Assembly: GCF_003970675.1 (NCBI RefSeq)
Contig: NZ_CP034562.1
Coordinates: 2,108,001-2,172,000, forward strand
Reading direction: 5' to 3'
DNA length: 64,000 nt
Source of the DNA: Flammeovirga pectinis
GTDB taxonomy: Bacteria > Bacteroidota > Bacteroidia > Cytophagales > Flammeovirgaceae
Part shown: positions 35,041 through 44,625 of the stretch, piece by piece
Position numbering within the stretch: the stretch's first letter is position 1
Layout of the letters: every line of letters begins with the position of its first letter
The notes under the pieces: model-generated
The model's database searches: none
The model's input: only the letters and a program-made list of their open reading frames with translations
What the model was told of the DNA's origin: nothing
Position numbers and translations under genes: made by a program

Positions 35041-35637
35041 ATGAATAAAGGTCTCATTATAATCTCTAGTATTCTTATCACAATTGCAGCAATTGGTGGT
35101 TTCTTTTACTTATCAAAAAAGAATGATCCAGAGATGACATTCATTAAAATAAAATCTTCTATTGATAATAAAGATTTAGCTGCGTTTAATCAATTAGTAG
35201 ATGTTGATCAGGTTTTAAATAGTGTTATAGATCAATATATTGATTACTCTACAAAAGCAAATAATGGAGAATTAGATATTTCAACTGGGTTAATTGCATT
35301 TATGCGCCCTTCTATTATATCTATCATTAAAGAACAAATTGAAACTAGCATAAGCCAAGGACAAATTAATATACCTAAGACGGTAGATGGCCTTAGTACT
35401 GAAGTGTTAGGGCTATTGACTTTAGCACATGGAGATGGTGCTAATTTTAAAGGAATTAAAGACCAAAAAATTGAAGGAACTCAAGCTGAGCTTACATTAC
35501 AAGTTCAATTAGATGGCTCTGACCGAGTTGATGATTTAATTGTTAAGTTTAGACAGAAAGGAGATATATGGCAAATTTATGATGTAAAAAATTTAGCTGC
35601 ACTTGTTGATAGTTATGTTGCTGTCAATGGTCAGTAA
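35041..35637 (+). CDS. Membrane-anchored protein resembling DUF2939
   Basis: 198 residues with an N-terminal helix (LIIISSILITIAAIGGFFYL) and an exported domain: a helical start with IKIKSSIDNKDLAAFNQLVDVDQVLNSV, which recalls DUF2939, and a C-terminal sheet (AELTLQVQLDG, DLIVKFRQKGDIWQIYDVKNL). Family assignment is tentative and the function unknown. It may share a transcript with no other gene; terminators lie on both sides. Confidence 0.6.
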   Translation: MNKGLIIISSILITIAAIGGFFYLSKKNDPEMTFIKIKSSIDNKDLAAFNQLVDVDQVLNSVIDQYIDYSTKANNGELDISTGLIAFMRPSIISIIKEQIETSISQGQINIPKTVDGLSTEVLGLLTLAHGDGANFKGIKDQKIEGTQAELTLQVQLDGSDRVDDLIVKFRQKGDIWQIYDVKNLAALVDSYVAVNGQ

Positions 35638-35651
35638 AGTTGATATAAATT

Positions 35652-35698
35652 AAAAATAAAACGCTAGTAAGAATTGCATCTTACTAGCGTTTTATTGT
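35652..35698. terminator. Bidirectional terminator
   Basis: AAAACGCTAGTAAGA pairs with TCTTACTAGCGTTTT around a short loop, between convergent genes. Confidence 0.9.
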
Positions 35699-36589
35699 TT
35701 ATAAGAAACGCTTACTCACTACAAGCGATTTATTATTTCCTTTTTCCCAATCATAAAAACCTTCACCAGATTTCACTCCTAAGATCCCTGCCTGAACCAT
35801 ATTTACAAGTAATGGGCTTGGTGCATATTTAGTATCACCTAATCCATCTTGGAGCACGTTCATTATTGACATACAAACATCTAAACCAATAAAATCTGCT
35901 AATTGAAGTGGGCCCATTGGGTGTGCCATTCCTAGCTTCATAATGGTATCAATCTCTTCTACTCCTGCTACCCCATTTTGTAATGAAATTATTGCCTCAT
36001 TAATCATAGGCATTAAGATTCTATTAGCAACAAAACCTGCATAATCATTGGCAGGCACTGGTACTTTACCTATTTGCTTTGAAATGTCTATCACTGCATT
36101 AGTCGTTTCTTCATCAGTTAAATAACCTTTAATTACTTCTACTAATTTCATGACAGGAACAGGATTCATAAAATGCATCCCTATTACTTTCTCTGGGCGT
36201 TTTGTAGCTGCTCCAATTTTAGTAATTGATATTGATGAAGTATTTGAAGCTAAAATTGCTTCTGGTTTCGCCAATTCATCAAGTTGTTTGAAAATTTTTA
36301 GTTTTAAATCTACATTTTCTGTTGCTGCTTCTACAATTAAATCTGCATTTTTAATCCCTTCTTCTACCTCTGTAAAAGTTGTAAGATTGTTTATTGTGTT
36401 TGCTTTTGTCTCTTCAGAAATTTTTTCTTTAGAAATTAAGCGATCTAGATTTTTAGTAATTGTGGCCATTGCTCTATCTAAAGCAGAAACATTAATATCT
36501 ATTAGAGATACTTTAAAACCACTTTGAGCAAAAACATGAGCGATACCATTGCCCATTGTTCCTGAGCCAATAACTGAAATGTTTTTCAT
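35699..36589 (-). CDS. 3-hydroxybutyryl-CoA dehydrogenase
   Basis: 296 residues. The N-terminal Rossmann fold begins ISVIGSGTMGNGIAHVFAQ, and the NAD pocket acidic residue follows strand 2 (LIDIN). Ser118 (ASNTSSISIT), catalytic His139 (GMHFMNPVP) and Glu151 (LVEVIKG) are in place, and the C-terminal helical domain (GFVANRILMPMINEAI) completes the family pattern. It oxidises L-3-hydroxyacyl-CoA in short-chain fatty-acid or aromatic-acid breakdown. With the glutaryl-CoA dehydrogenase at 13 kb it could serve lysine degradation via crotonyl-CoA, but the genes are far apart. Confidence 0.93.
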   Translation of the reverse strand: MKNISVIGSGTMGNGIAHVFAQSGFKVSLIDINVSALDRAMATITKNLDRLISKEKISEETKANTINNLTTFTEVEEGIKNADLIVEAATENVDLKLKIFKQLDELAKPEAILASNTSSISITKIGAATKRPEKVIGMHFMNPVPVMKLVEVIKGYLTDEETTNAVIDISKQIGKVPVPANDYAGFVANRILMPMINEAIISLQNGVAGVEEIDTIMKLGMAHPMGPLQLADFIGLDVCMSIMNVLQDGLGDTKYAPSPLLVNMVQAGILGVKSGEGFYDWEKGNNKSLVVSKRFL

Positions 36590-36710
36590 TTTAAAAATGT
36601 GTTTATTGGTGATTGAAATTTGTTAAGTGTTGTTATTACGTACAAAGTAAAAAGAAAAATAAATAAAAAGTGAATAAACTATCATTTATTATTTTCTCTT
36701 GAGATGAAAA

Positions 36711-36758
36711 TCAAAAAAAGCCTTATCAAAGATTTAACTCTCTGATAAGGCTTTTTAT
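36711..36758 (-). terminator. Rho-independent terminator of lysS
   Basis: AAAAAGCCTTATCA pairs with TGATAAGGCTTTTT; on the minus strand the stem is followed by a T run. It lies just after the lysS stop. Confidence 0.9.
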
Positions 36759-36775
36759 ATAATGTAACGCTAAAC

Positions 36776-38530
36776 TTATGCGTTTTGCTCTGCTGCTTTA
36801 GCAATCCATCCTTCTACAACATCTTTCGATGGGTTAGGAATTTGCTTTAATTTCAATTTCTTTTTCATTCCGATGAAATCATTCATCAATTTACCAGATG
36901 TTTTATCTGCTAAATCTGAAGTCATGTAGAAACCAATTTTGTGCATTACTGGAATTAAGTCTTCACCTACGCCAATTTCTGCCCATTGTGCTTCTGAAGA
37001 AGCCTCTGGCCATTTTTCTGGACGCATTTGAGGGAAGAATAATACTTCTTGGATTGATGCATTGTTTGTTAATAACATTACAAGGCGATCAATACCAATA
37101 CCTAAGCCAGATGTAGGAGGCATTCCGTATTCTAATGCACGTAAGAAGTCTTGGTCAATAAACATTGCCTCGTCATCACCTGCATCCATTAACTTCATTT
37201 GCTCCTCAAAACGTTCACGTTGGTCAACAGGATCATTAAGCTCAGAATATGCGTTAGCAACCTCTTTACCATTAATCATTAACTCAAAACGCTCCGTTAA
37301 TTCTGGATTATCTCTATGACGCTTACATAATGGAGACATCTCAACTGGGTAATCTGTAATGAAAGTTGGTTGGATATAGTTACCCTCACACTTTTCACCA
37401 AAGATTTCGTCAATTAATTTACCTTTACCCATAGTTTCGTTATGAGGAATTTCTAGCTCATCACAGATGGCTTTTAATTCTTCAACACTTTTACCGTTGA
37501 TATCTTTACCTGTGTTCTCTAAAATAGCATCTGCCATTGTAACACGACGGTACGGAGCCTTGAATGAGATTTCTTTATCACCTACAGTTACTTCAGAAGT
37601 ACCATTTGCTGCATTAGCAACGTTTTCTAAACACTGTTCGGTAAATTCCATCATCCAGTTGTAATCTTTGTAGGCTACATAGATTTCAACTGCTGTAAAT
37701 TCTGGGTTATGTGTTCTATCCATACCTTCGTTTCTGAAGTTACGAGAGAATTCATATACACCATCAAATCCACCAACAATTAAACGTTTTAAGTATAATT
37801 CGTTGGCAATTCTTAAATATAAAGGAGTATCTAAAGCATTATGGTGTGTAATAAACGGGCTTGCCGCTGCACCACCAGGAATACCTTGTAATACTGGAGT
37901 ATCTACTTCTAAATGTCCGTGATCGTTAAAGAAGTTACGCATTGCGTTCATGATTTTCGTTCTTTTCATGAACGTTTCTTTCACGCCTTTGTTTACTACT
38001 AAATCAACGTAACGCTGACGGTAACGTAATTCAGGATCAGTAAATGCATCATGTACAGTTTCTGTTCCGTCCTCGTCTTTTGTTACTTTTACTGCAGGAA
38101 GTGGTTTTAATGCTTTAGAAAGCACTTTCAACTTCTTTGCATGGATTGAGATTTCCCCTACCTGTGTAGTGAAAACAAACCCTTCGATACCAATAAAATC
38201 ACCTCTATCAAGTAATTTTTTGAATACCGTATTATATAAAGTTTTATCTTCTCCTGGACAGATATCGTCTCTAGAGATATATACTTGAATTCGTCCTGTA
38301 GCGTCTTGTAGCTCAATAAAAGCTGCCTTACCCATTGCACGAACACTCATCAAACGACCTGCTATAGACACAGTGCCATAATCGTTTGGACGGCGTTCGA
38401 AATTCTTAAGAATATCTGCTGCCGATACATTTACATCAAACTTTTCGGCTGGATATGGATCAATACCAAGATCCATTAACTGTTGTCTCTTTTCTCTTCG
38501 GAGTACTTCTTGTTCGCTAAGAATTTGCAT
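36776..38530 (-). CDS. lysS: Lysyl-tRNA synthetase, class II
   Basis: 584 residues. The N-terminal OB-fold anticodon-binding domain ([20 protein letters not shown]) is followed by the class II core with motif 2 ([18 protein letters not shown]) and motif 3 ([13 protein letters not shown]). Relative to E. coli LysS (about 505 residues) there is a C-terminal extension of some 75 residues after motif 3, ending in a Lys-rich helix, as I recall from other Bacteroidota. It charges tRNA-Lys. Codon use is moderately biased, consistent with good expression. Confidence 0.97.
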   Translation of the reverse strand: MQILSEQEVLRREKRQQLMDLGIDPYPAEKFDVNVSAADILKNFERRPNDYGTVSIAGRLMSVRAMGKAAFIELQDATGRIQVYISRDDICPGEDKTLYNTVFKKLLDRGDFIGIEGFVFTTQVGEISIHAKKLKVLSKALKPLPAVKVTKDEDGTETVHDAFTDPELRYRQRYVDLVVNKGVKETFMKRTKIMNAMRNFFNDHGHLEVDTPVLQGIPGGAAASPFITHHNALDTPLYLRIANELYLKRLIVGGFDGVYEFSRNFRNEGMDRTHNPEFTAVEIYVAYKDYNWMMEFTEQCLENVANAANGTSEVTVGDKEISFKAPYRRVTMADAILENTGKDINGKSVEELKAICDELEIPHNETMGKGKLIDEIFGEKCEGNYIQPTFITDYPVEMSPLCKRHRDNPELTERFELMINGKEVANAYSELNDPVDQRERFEEQMKLMDAGDDEAMFIDQDFLRALEYGMPPTSGLGIGIDRLVMLLTNNASIQEVLFFPQMRPEKWPEASSEAQWAEIGVGEDLIPVMHKIGFYMTSDLADKTSGKLMNDFIGMKKKLKLKQIPNPSKDVVEGWIAKAAEQNA

Positions 38531-38715
38531 TGCTGAATTATTTATTCATTAAGCAGTAAAACATCAATACTAATACCCATTAGCTGATTAATTTGTAATA
38601 CTGCACAATTTCAATCAGCGAAAATAATAGATTTAATTGAAACTATAATGCAAAAGCAGAAATTCGTTTCTATCATTTACTATTAATAGGAAAAATAGCT
38701 TAAAAATTTCCTATT

Positions 38716-38760
38716 AAAACAAGAAAAGCAACACTTTGAGCATTGCTTTTCTTGTAAAAA
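38716..38760 (-). terminator. Rho-independent terminator of the BASS transporter gene
   Basis: ACAAGAAAAGCAA pairs with TTGCTTTTCTTGT around an 11-base loop; T-rich tail on the minus strand. Confidence 0.85.
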
Positions 38761-38770
38761 TGCATCTTTT

Positions 38771-39658
38771 CTAATTCATTAGTTCAACAGAATCAGATGT
38801 GGTATTTTCAGTCTTCTTATTAAAAAGGAAAATCAAAATTCCAGATGTAAAGAACATTAGAAGGCTATATACACCAGCTGCAATAGATAAATCTACTCTC
38901 CCCATAATACCAACTGCTATTGTAATTGCCATTGTTCCGTTCTGAATACCCGTTTCTATTGCAATAGATTTAGATTGGGCAACGTTTAAACTAAATAATC
39001 TTGCCGCAAAAAAACCAATAATCATTGTAATTCCATTTAATAACAATGCAGCAGTTCCTGCTTGTGTAAAATACTCTATTACATTGTTTCTTTCTTTAAC
39101 TACAATACCTACAATCATTACTATCAAAATTATTGCAGATGCAACCTTTGTAGGTTTTGCCATCTTTTCTGCAAAATTATTAAAGTAACGTTTTATTAGC
39201 ATTCCTAGGATAATTGGAACAATACTTACAATCATAATTTTTTTGATTGTATCTGGTATATCCAATAAAATTTCTGTTTCTGAACTGTAGAATACAGACG
39301 AGCCTAAATTGATAATAAATGGAATGGTGATGATAGTAAGAAAGCTACTGACTGCTGTTAAGGTTACAGATAATGCGGTATCTCCTTTTGCTAAGTGAGT
39401 GATTAAGTTCGATGTTGGACCACCAGGACAAGCTGATAAGATAATAAGACCTAAAGCAATAAATGAAGGCAATACTAAAACATAAGAAATTCCAAAAGCC
39501 ACTAATGGTAATACCAAAATTTGAAGTACAAGCCCTAAAATGACTGCTTTTGGTTTCTGAAAAATTCTTTTAAAATCGTTAGTTACAAGAGATAAACCCA
39601 TGCCTAACATTATGATGGCAAGTGCTAACCCTAATAATAATGTACTAGTTTGATTCAT
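38771..39658 (-). CDS. Bile acid:sodium symporter (BASS) family transporter
   Basis: 295 residues with about nine to ten helices and the family motifs: ILSACPGGPTSNLITHLAKGDTALS in the first crossover region and ESGIQN-like ETGIQNGTMAITIAV in the second. These discontinuous-helix motifs hold the two sodium sites in structural homologues. Substrates of bacterial members include organic anions such as bile acids and pantoate; nothing nearby indicates which applies. Monocistronic. Confidence 0.9.
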   Translation of the reverse strand: MNQTSTLLLGLALAIIMLGMGLSLVTNDFKRIFQKPKAVILGLVLQILVLPLVAFGISYVLVLPSFIALGLIILSACPGGPTSNLITHLAKGDTALSVTLTAVSSFLTIITIPFIINLGSSVFYSSETEILLDIPDTIKKIMIVSIVPIILGMLIKRYFNNFAEKMAKPTKVASAIILIVMIVGIVVKERNNVIEYFTQAGTAALLLNGITMIIGFFAARLFSLNVAQSKSIAIETGIQNGTMAITIAVGIMGRVDLSIAAGVYSLLMFFTSGILIFLFNKKTENTTSDSVELMN

Positions 39659-39938
39659 AGTAGTAGTTGAATGAGAAATGTTGATTAAAAAATGTAGAAA
39701 GTCTCTTTTAAAGACAATCTATACAAAGCTGCTAATTTATTAAGGTTTAAATCACAATCCAAATAAGTCCTTTTCCCTATAAAATGAATTCACATTGTCT
39801 TTAGATTAATATCTGATTCTAACTACTTTATAGTCTTTAAAAACCAATAAAATTAAACATTTGCAACTTTGGTTAAATATTAAACGTTTAGTAAATTAAT
39901 TAAACATACAATTAACGATTTGAAATTTACCAAAGATT

Positions 39939-40322
39939 ATGACAATAAGTTTGCTACAATATATTTCGGATTTAAAGACAGAAATTAAATCATGGGATAA
40001 TGAATTAACCTATTATATTAATGAAATAACATTATTAAACGATAGATTAAATAGTTACCTCAATAGAAATATCGATGAATTTGATTTTAAAAAATTAGAA
40101 AAGTTCAAAACATGTAATACTGAATTACTGGGAAGAGCTAAGAAATTATTTTATGAAATTGAAGGTTTTAATGATACATTAATTTTGAAAAAAAATGATA
40201 ATAAAGTTTCGGATGAATCTTTTGATCATTATCAGTTTTTTAAAGAAAAATTAGATGATTTCGCAAACGATTTCATGTGCATTAAAGACCAGACCGTTAG
40301 ATTTACAATATCTTCACTTTAA
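39939..40322 (+). CDS. Small helical protein of unknown function
   Basis: 127 residues, almost entirely predicted helix, rich in Lys, Glu, Asp and Asn, with heptad-like spacing (LKTEIKSWDNELTYYINEITLL) suggesting a coiled-coil bundle. No signal peptide, membrane segment or recognisable domain. Ends at a strong bidirectional terminator, which supports it being a real transcription unit. Confidence 0.55.
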   Translation: MTISLLQYISDLKTEIKSWDNELTYYINEITLLNDRLNSYLNRNIDEFDFKKLEKFKTCNTELLGRAKKLFYEIEGFNDTLILKKNDNKVSDESFDHYQFFKEKLDDFANDFMCIKDQTVRFTISSL

Positions 40323-40340
40323 GCAAAAAAATATTAAATT

Positions 40341-40390
40341 AGAAAGCCTTACTTGTATTATATAACGAGTAAGGCTTTCATTTTTTATAG
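40341..40390. terminator. Bidirectional terminator
   Basis: GAAAGCCTTACT pairs with AGTAAGGCTTTC, with T-rich sequence on both outward sides. Confidence 0.88.
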
Positions 40391-40400
40391 AGCTCTATTT

Positions 40401-40775
40401 TTATAAAACTCCTTCAGAAAGTAATTGATATACTTCTTTAATATCGGTATCGCTACCAAACTTTGTTTCTAAAGGTTCAGGCATTCCTTTAACCCATAGC
40501 TTAAGTTCAGCATCTGCATCAAAAGTTCCTTTTGTTTCCATAGAAAACAGTTCGATACTTTTAAACGGTATTGTCAAAAGCTCAGATTTTTTACCAGTAA
40601 TTCCTTGTTTATCCACCATTACTAATCTTTTATTGGTAAATATCCACTGATCTCTTACAAGCTTAAATCCTTTTACAAATTGTTCATCACTTGCTAAGAC
40701 AAACCCTAAGTCTTCTTGAACTTTTTCTAGATCTGCACTAGACACATTACCCATTAGGCTATCAAATAATCCCAT
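40401..40775 (-). CDS. PH-domain protein (PF08000 type)
   Basis: 124 residues forming one bacterial pleckstrin-homology domain: a helical start (LEKVQEDLGFVLASDEQFV), then strands with the hallmark DQWIFTNKRLVMVDKQGITGKK and TIPFKSIELFSMETKG, and a C-terminal helix (DIKEVYQLLSEGVL). The family is cytoplasmic and of unknown function. It lies 54 bases downstream of the small membrane protein at 40830-40952, so it may be the third gene of a leftward operon. Confidence 0.85.
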   Translation of the reverse strand: MGLFDSLMGNVSSADLEKVQEDLGFVLASDEQFVKGFKLVRDQWIFTNKRLVMVDKQGITGKKSELLTIPFKSIELFSMETKGTFDADAELKLWVKGMPEPLETKFGSDTDIKEVYQLLSEGVL

Positions 40776-40829
40776 TTTTAGTATGTTATATTGTTTACTT
40801 TATATTGTTACTTTCTAAAAGTAGAAAAA

Positions 40830-40952
40830 TTAATCAATAATAGAAACGATAAGCACACCAATAATTAAAGCTAGGATCATGGTTAGATACATTAAAAGGT
40901 CAACTCTCATGTATGCTTTATATTTTTGATAAAAGGCCGTTAACTTCTTCAT
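40830..40952 (-). CDS. 40-residue single-helix membrane protein overlapping the MORN gene
   Basis: A short frame gives a basic amphipathic start (MKKLTAFYQKYKAYMRVDL) followed by one hydrophobic helix (LMYLTMILALIIGVLIVSII) and a terminal Asp. Its ATG shares one base with the stop codon of the MORN gene (TAATG), the typical arrangement for translational coupling. The positive-inside pattern predicts a cytoplasmic N-terminus. It is too short for routine gene calling, but coupling and membrane-protein composition support it. Function unknown. Confidence 0.65.
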   Translation of the reverse strand: MKKLTAFYQKYKAYMRVDLLMYLTMILALIIGVLIVSIID

Positions 40953-42130
40953 TATTCTTCTTCAACATAGTTATAAGAAGGTTGGTCTGTCTTTTTTGGT
41001 TCAGATTTTTGTTTTTCTTCTTCCTGAATTTCCTCTTTTATATGTAACCGCTCTTTTCTCAGTTTTTCATCTTTTGCTTTTTTCTCCGCACAAGTACCCG
41101 CATACCAATGCCCTACTCCTGCCTTAAAAGCTTTGAATGGGTTTTCATATTCTTGCTCATCGCACCCACATACTGCATCCTTAGAAAAATCAAAAGCTAC
41201 TTTTCTATCTTCCCCTTCTTTTATCATACAATCAAAAGAACGTAGAATTTTAATATCATTTTGAGCTAGAGGTAATGAGGTTTTCATTGTTCTTGTACAC
41301 TTATTTGGGAAATAAAGTGTTTTATCAAAAATATATGGTTGTGCATAAACCAAATATTCATCGCCTTCAAAATAAACAAAATCACATGATGAATATTCTG
41401 CTCTTAAATATACTTTTCGTCCAGGGTATAAAGACCCTTTCCAATATTCAGAAACAATCATACCTACTCTATCATAACCAGAGTCTGTTGTTTCTACCTC
41501 AAAAACTTCACCTATAAAAACTGCTTCAGATTCTACATAAGATTCTTCAACAGAAATACTTTCTCTAGCACATTCATCGCAAGGAATATACTTATCGTCT
41601 GCCCATTGCCCTTGTTCTGTGTCTCCATTCATGTAAAGCATTATACCTTTTCCGTTACGCTTTCCATCTTTCCACATACCAATATATTGTGCTCCATTGT
41701 TGTACCAATGAGTACCTTCTCCATTTACCTGATTTTCAATCCATAACCCTTCATGACGTTCGCCAGTATTTGTAACTAATACACCACGACCATTCATTTT
41801 ACCATCAAGAAAACCTCCTTGGTAAACATCTCCATTTACCCAGTGGTACACACCCATTCCAAATGGAGTTCCTTTAGAAAAATTCCCTTCGTATTTATTT
41901 CCGTTGGCAAAAAGTAGTAACCCTTTACCATCCATTAAATCATTTCTCCATTTACCACGGTATACGGTTCCATCTTCCCAAGTATACGTACCAGAACCAT
42001 GGCGTTTTCCATCGCCATTGTATTGTCCTACATACGAATCTTTGTTTGGATTTTCACTAATCTGTGCTGAAGTTTGTATTGCCATTGTGGCAATTATCAT
42101 CAAAATTAATAACCAAGAATATCTAAACAT
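40952..42130 (-). CDS. Exported MORN-repeat protein with TIMP/netrin-like domain
   Basis: 392 residues. A signal peptide is followed by six or seven MORN repeats (about residues 35-185, units such as YRGKWRNDLMDGKGLLLFANG). From Cys-x-x-Cys at ~198 to ~305 there is a different domain with the pattern of TIMP/NTR modules: AVFIGEVFEVETT, a WKGSLYPGRKVYLRA strand, SSCDFVYFEGDEYLVYA and NKCTRTMKTSLPLAQNDIKIL. The C-terminal ~60 residues are a charged helix. MORN arrays usually contact membranes or scaffold proteins, and NTR modules bind or inhibit other secreted proteins; the combination here is unexplained. Confidence 0.78.
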   Translation of the reverse strand: MFRYSWLLILMIIATMAIQTSAQISENPNKDSYVGQYNGDGKRHGSGTYTWEDGTVYRGKWRNDLMDGKGLLLFANGNKYEGNFSKGTPFGMGVYHWVNGDVYQGGFLDGKMNGRGVLVTNTGERHEGLWIENQVNGEGTHWYNNGAQYIGMWKDGKRNGKGIMLYMNGDTEQGQWADDKYIPCDECARESISVEESYVESEAVFIGEVFEVETTDSGYDRVGMIVSEYWKGSLYPGRKVYLRAEYSSCDFVYFEGDEYLVYAQPYIFDKTLYFPNKCTRTMKTSLPLAQNDIKILRSFDCMIKEGEDRKVAFDFSKDAVCGCDEQEYENPFKAFKAGVGHWYAGTCAEKKAKDEKLRKERLHIKEEIQEEEKQKSEPKKTDQPSYNYVEEE

Positions 42131-42287
42131 TCTTATTTGATTTTTATAAGTTAATCTAAAGAGGTAATTTGTTTATATTCGATTAATTTGAAATTTTAAA
42201 GAGAATTAATCTCGCTAGTTCATTTAATCATTTACAAAAATGAAAGACCTCTGCTCTTTCATCATGCAAAATTGCTAAAAAATAAAT

Positions 42288-43151
42288 ATGTTGAAGCTAA
42301 TCTTATCAATATTTCCGTTATTATTTATTACTTTTTCTCTACAAGCTCAATTTATTTGCTCTAATCCGAGTAAAATGGCTTTAGATGCAAAAATTAAAGA
42401 GTTAAATAAACTTCCTGTAGAAGGGATTACAAATAATGAAAAGCTTTCACTAATAGGAAATACTTTTTTAGGACAGCCCTATTTAGAAAAGACACTTGAA
42501 GTTGGTGAAAAGGAACAATTAGTTATTAATTTTATTGGTTTTGATTGTACAACATACGTTGAGTCAGTGCTTGCGCTTACTATTTTATATAGTGATACTT
42601 CTTTAGAGTCTCTGAGAACTATTAATCATTATGCTTCGATATTAGAAAGGATTCGTTACAGAGATGGAGTAATTGATGGATATACTTCTAGATTACATTA
42701 TTTTACAGAATGGGTACGTGACAATGCAAAAAAAGGTATTATAAAAGATGTTACTGTAGAAATTGGGGGTACAGAATATACTAAAGAAATCAATTTCATG
42801 AGTACCCACCTATCTTCTTACAAACAATTAGATAACGATAAAGGCGCTGTTGAAAAGATAAAATGCGTTGAAGAAGAGATTAATAAAAAGAAATTAAGTC
42901 AGATTTATATCAATGACATTGAAAGTATTGATAGCAAAATAAAGTCTGGTGATATTATTTCATTAGTAACAAAAATAAAAGGGTTAGATGTTACTCATGT
43001 GGGTATAGCCGTAAGAGAAGCTGATGGTAAAATACATCTAATGCATGATTCTCAATCAAAAGGGAAAGTAGTAATAACAGACAAACCTTTATATGAATGG
43101 CTTAAAAACAGTAAAATAAATACAGGAATTACTGTTGCTCGAATAAATTAA
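42288..43151 (+). CDS. DUF1460-family cell-wall amidase-like protein
   Basis: 287 residues with a signal peptide (cleavage after LQAQ). The NlpC/P60-like fold of DUF1460 is indicated by FDCTTYVESVLALTIL with the likely nucleophile Cys87, the SRLHYFTEWVRDN segment, and VTHVGIAV with the catalytic His. Relatives characterised in Bacteroides act on N-acetylmuramoyl-L-alanine bonds of peptidoglycan fragments, so a periplasmic amidase is likely. Not obviously connected to the B12 operon downstream. Confidence 0.85.
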   Translation: MLKLILSIFPLLFITFSLQAQFICSNPSKMALDAKIKELNKLPVEGITNNEKLSLIGNTFLGQPYLEKTLEVGEKEQLVINFIGFDCTTYVESVLALTILYSDTSLESLRTINHYASILERIRYRDGVIDGYTSRLHYFTEWVRDNAKKGIIKDVTVEIGGTEYTKEINFMSTHLSSYKQLDNDKGAVEKIKCVEEEINKKKLSQIYINDIESIDSKIKSGDIISLVTKIKGLDVTHVGIAVREADGKIHLMHDSQSKGKVVITDKPLYEWLKNSKINTGITVARIN

Positions 43152-43261
43152 TCTGATAAATTTAATGTTGATGAAAGCATTATAGAGTTTTCTAATATTT
43201 TTTAATGATCAACATCACTAGTAAATAAGGCTTCTAAATATTTGATTGTTTAAAATCTTCA

Positions 43262-43445
43262 ATCATCTTTGCACTCAAGATTCTGAAGGGAATTTGGTTA
43301 AAATCCAAAACAGTCCCCGCTACTGTAATTTTATCTATGAAAATAGAATGATGTATAAACCACTGAAGTAATTCGGGAAGGGCATCTTAATAAAAAAGTC
43401 AGGATACCTTCAAAATCAAAAAAATTATCTTCGGGTGCAAAGTCA
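43262..43445 (+). ncRNA. Cobalamin riboswitch
   Basis: The conserved core is visible in order: GAAGGGAA (43285-43292), a TTGG/CCAA stem, then AACAGTCCCCGCTACTGTAA, CCACTG, CGGGAAGG and the B12 box AGTCAGGATACCT (43397-43409). CTTTGCAC (43267-43274) pairs perfectly with GTGCAAAG (43435-43442), which probably closes the structure eight bases before the ATG at 43451. The downstream genes are a B12 binding protein, receptor and capture lipoprotein. Bound cobalamin is expected to reduce their expression; the position of the closing helix suggests control of translation. Confidence 0.92.
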
Positions 43446-43450
43446 TTGAT

Positions 43451-44620
43451 ATGTCAATTAAACAAACTTTACAGTTAGTTGGTTGCTTACTCCTATTTAT
43501 AGGTTGCAACTCATCTACTACTAATACTAAACAATCTGATACTTTAGAAAACTCTGTAGCAATTACAGGTGTACAGTCTAAAGTAATATATGCAAAAACT
43601 TTTAACTTAGAGTATCACAATAACTTTAAGTTACTGCATTTAATTAACCCCTTCTCTAAAGATAATAGCGAAGTGCAAACAATTGTACTTCTGCCTAACG
43701 GAAACCCCATTCCAAAAGGATTTGAAAATAATACTATTGTTCGTATTCCCGTAAAAAGAATTATTACAACAACTACCGCTCAAACTTCTATGCTAGAAGA
43801 ATTAGGTAGTATTGATGCCATAAAAGGTTATACTTCTAAAGACTATATGTATAGTCAAGCAATAGTAGACAAAATGAATGATGGAAACATTATCACTATT
43901 GGATACGATATAAATGATAATGCTGAAAAAATTATAGGTGCTGCGGCTGATCTTGTAATGGTTGTTGGTAGTAGTTCTAGTACTTCTGCTTCATTTCCTG
44001 TTTTAGCGGCTTCTAAAATTCCAGTTTTAGCCAATACAGATTGGCAAGAAAACAGTATGCTTGGTAGAGCGGAATGGTTAAAGATTTTTGGAGCACTTTT
44101 AAATAAAGAAAAAGAAGCAAATGCTATTTTCGATAATGTTGTTAAAAAATACAATTCATTATTGTCGTTAGCCAAAACAGCTAAAACTACACCTAAAGTT
44201 ATTACTGGTTTACCTTATAAAAGTATGTGGTCTGTACCTGGAGGTCAATCTTATTTAGCACAAGCCTTGCTAGAAGTTAAAACAGATTACCCTTGGAAAA
44301 ATACCCAAGAAACAGGGAGCATTCAATTAGATCTAGAAGGTGTTTATGCAAAAGGAAAAGATGCTAATTTTTGGATTAATCCTGGTCAAGTTAAAACAAT
44401 TGATGAACTTAAGAATCTAGATACTAGATATACTAAATTTCAAGCTTTTTCTACCGGAAAGATCTACAATCATAATAAAAGAACACGCAATAGCACAGCT
44501 AATGATTATTGGGGAACAGGTATTATTCACCCAGAATTAATTATTGCAGACTTAATTAAAGTTTTTCATCCAGAGCTACTTCCTCAGCACGAACTATTTT
44601 TCTATAAGCAACTAAAATAA
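43451..44620 (+). CDS. btuF: BtuF-like periplasmic cobalamin-binding lipoprotein
   Basis: 389 residues with lipobox FIGC (Cys19). The two-lobed metal-chelate binding-protein fold (PF01497) is shown by IVRIPVKRIITTTTAQTSMLEELGSIDAIKGYTSKDYM, ADLVMVVG, PVLANTDWQENSMLGRAEWLKIFG and the C-terminal TRNSTANDYWGTGIIHPELIIADLIKVFHPE region (quoted in part). Placement after a B12 riboswitch and before btuB makes cobalamin the likely ligand. The BtuCD permease is not in the window. Five bases separate it from the receptor gene. Confidence 0.88.
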   Translation: MSIKQTLQLVGCLLLFIGCNSSTTNTKQSDTLENSVAITGVQSKVIYAKTFNLEYHNNFKLLHLINPFSKDNSEVQTIVLLPNGNPIPKGFENNTIVRIPVKRIITTTTAQTSMLEELGSIDAIKGYTSKDYMYSQAIVDKMNDGNIITIGYDINDNAEKIIGAAADLVMVVGSSSSTSASFPVLAASKIPVLANTDWQENSMLGRAEWLKIFGALLNKEKEANAIFDNVVKKYNSLLSLAKTAKTTPKVITGLPYKSMWSVPGGQSYLAQALLEVKTDYPWKNTQETGSIQLDLEGVYAKGKDANFWINPGQVKTIDELKNLDTRYTKFQAFSTGKIYNHNKRTRNSTANDYWGTGIIHPELIIADLIKVFHPELLPQHELFFYKQLK

Positions 44621-44625
44621 AGAGA

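Noticed and set aside
37062-37319. Antisense frames inside lysS and other long genes
   Set aside because: They lie opposite conserved coding sequence and show no family pattern; they are shadows.
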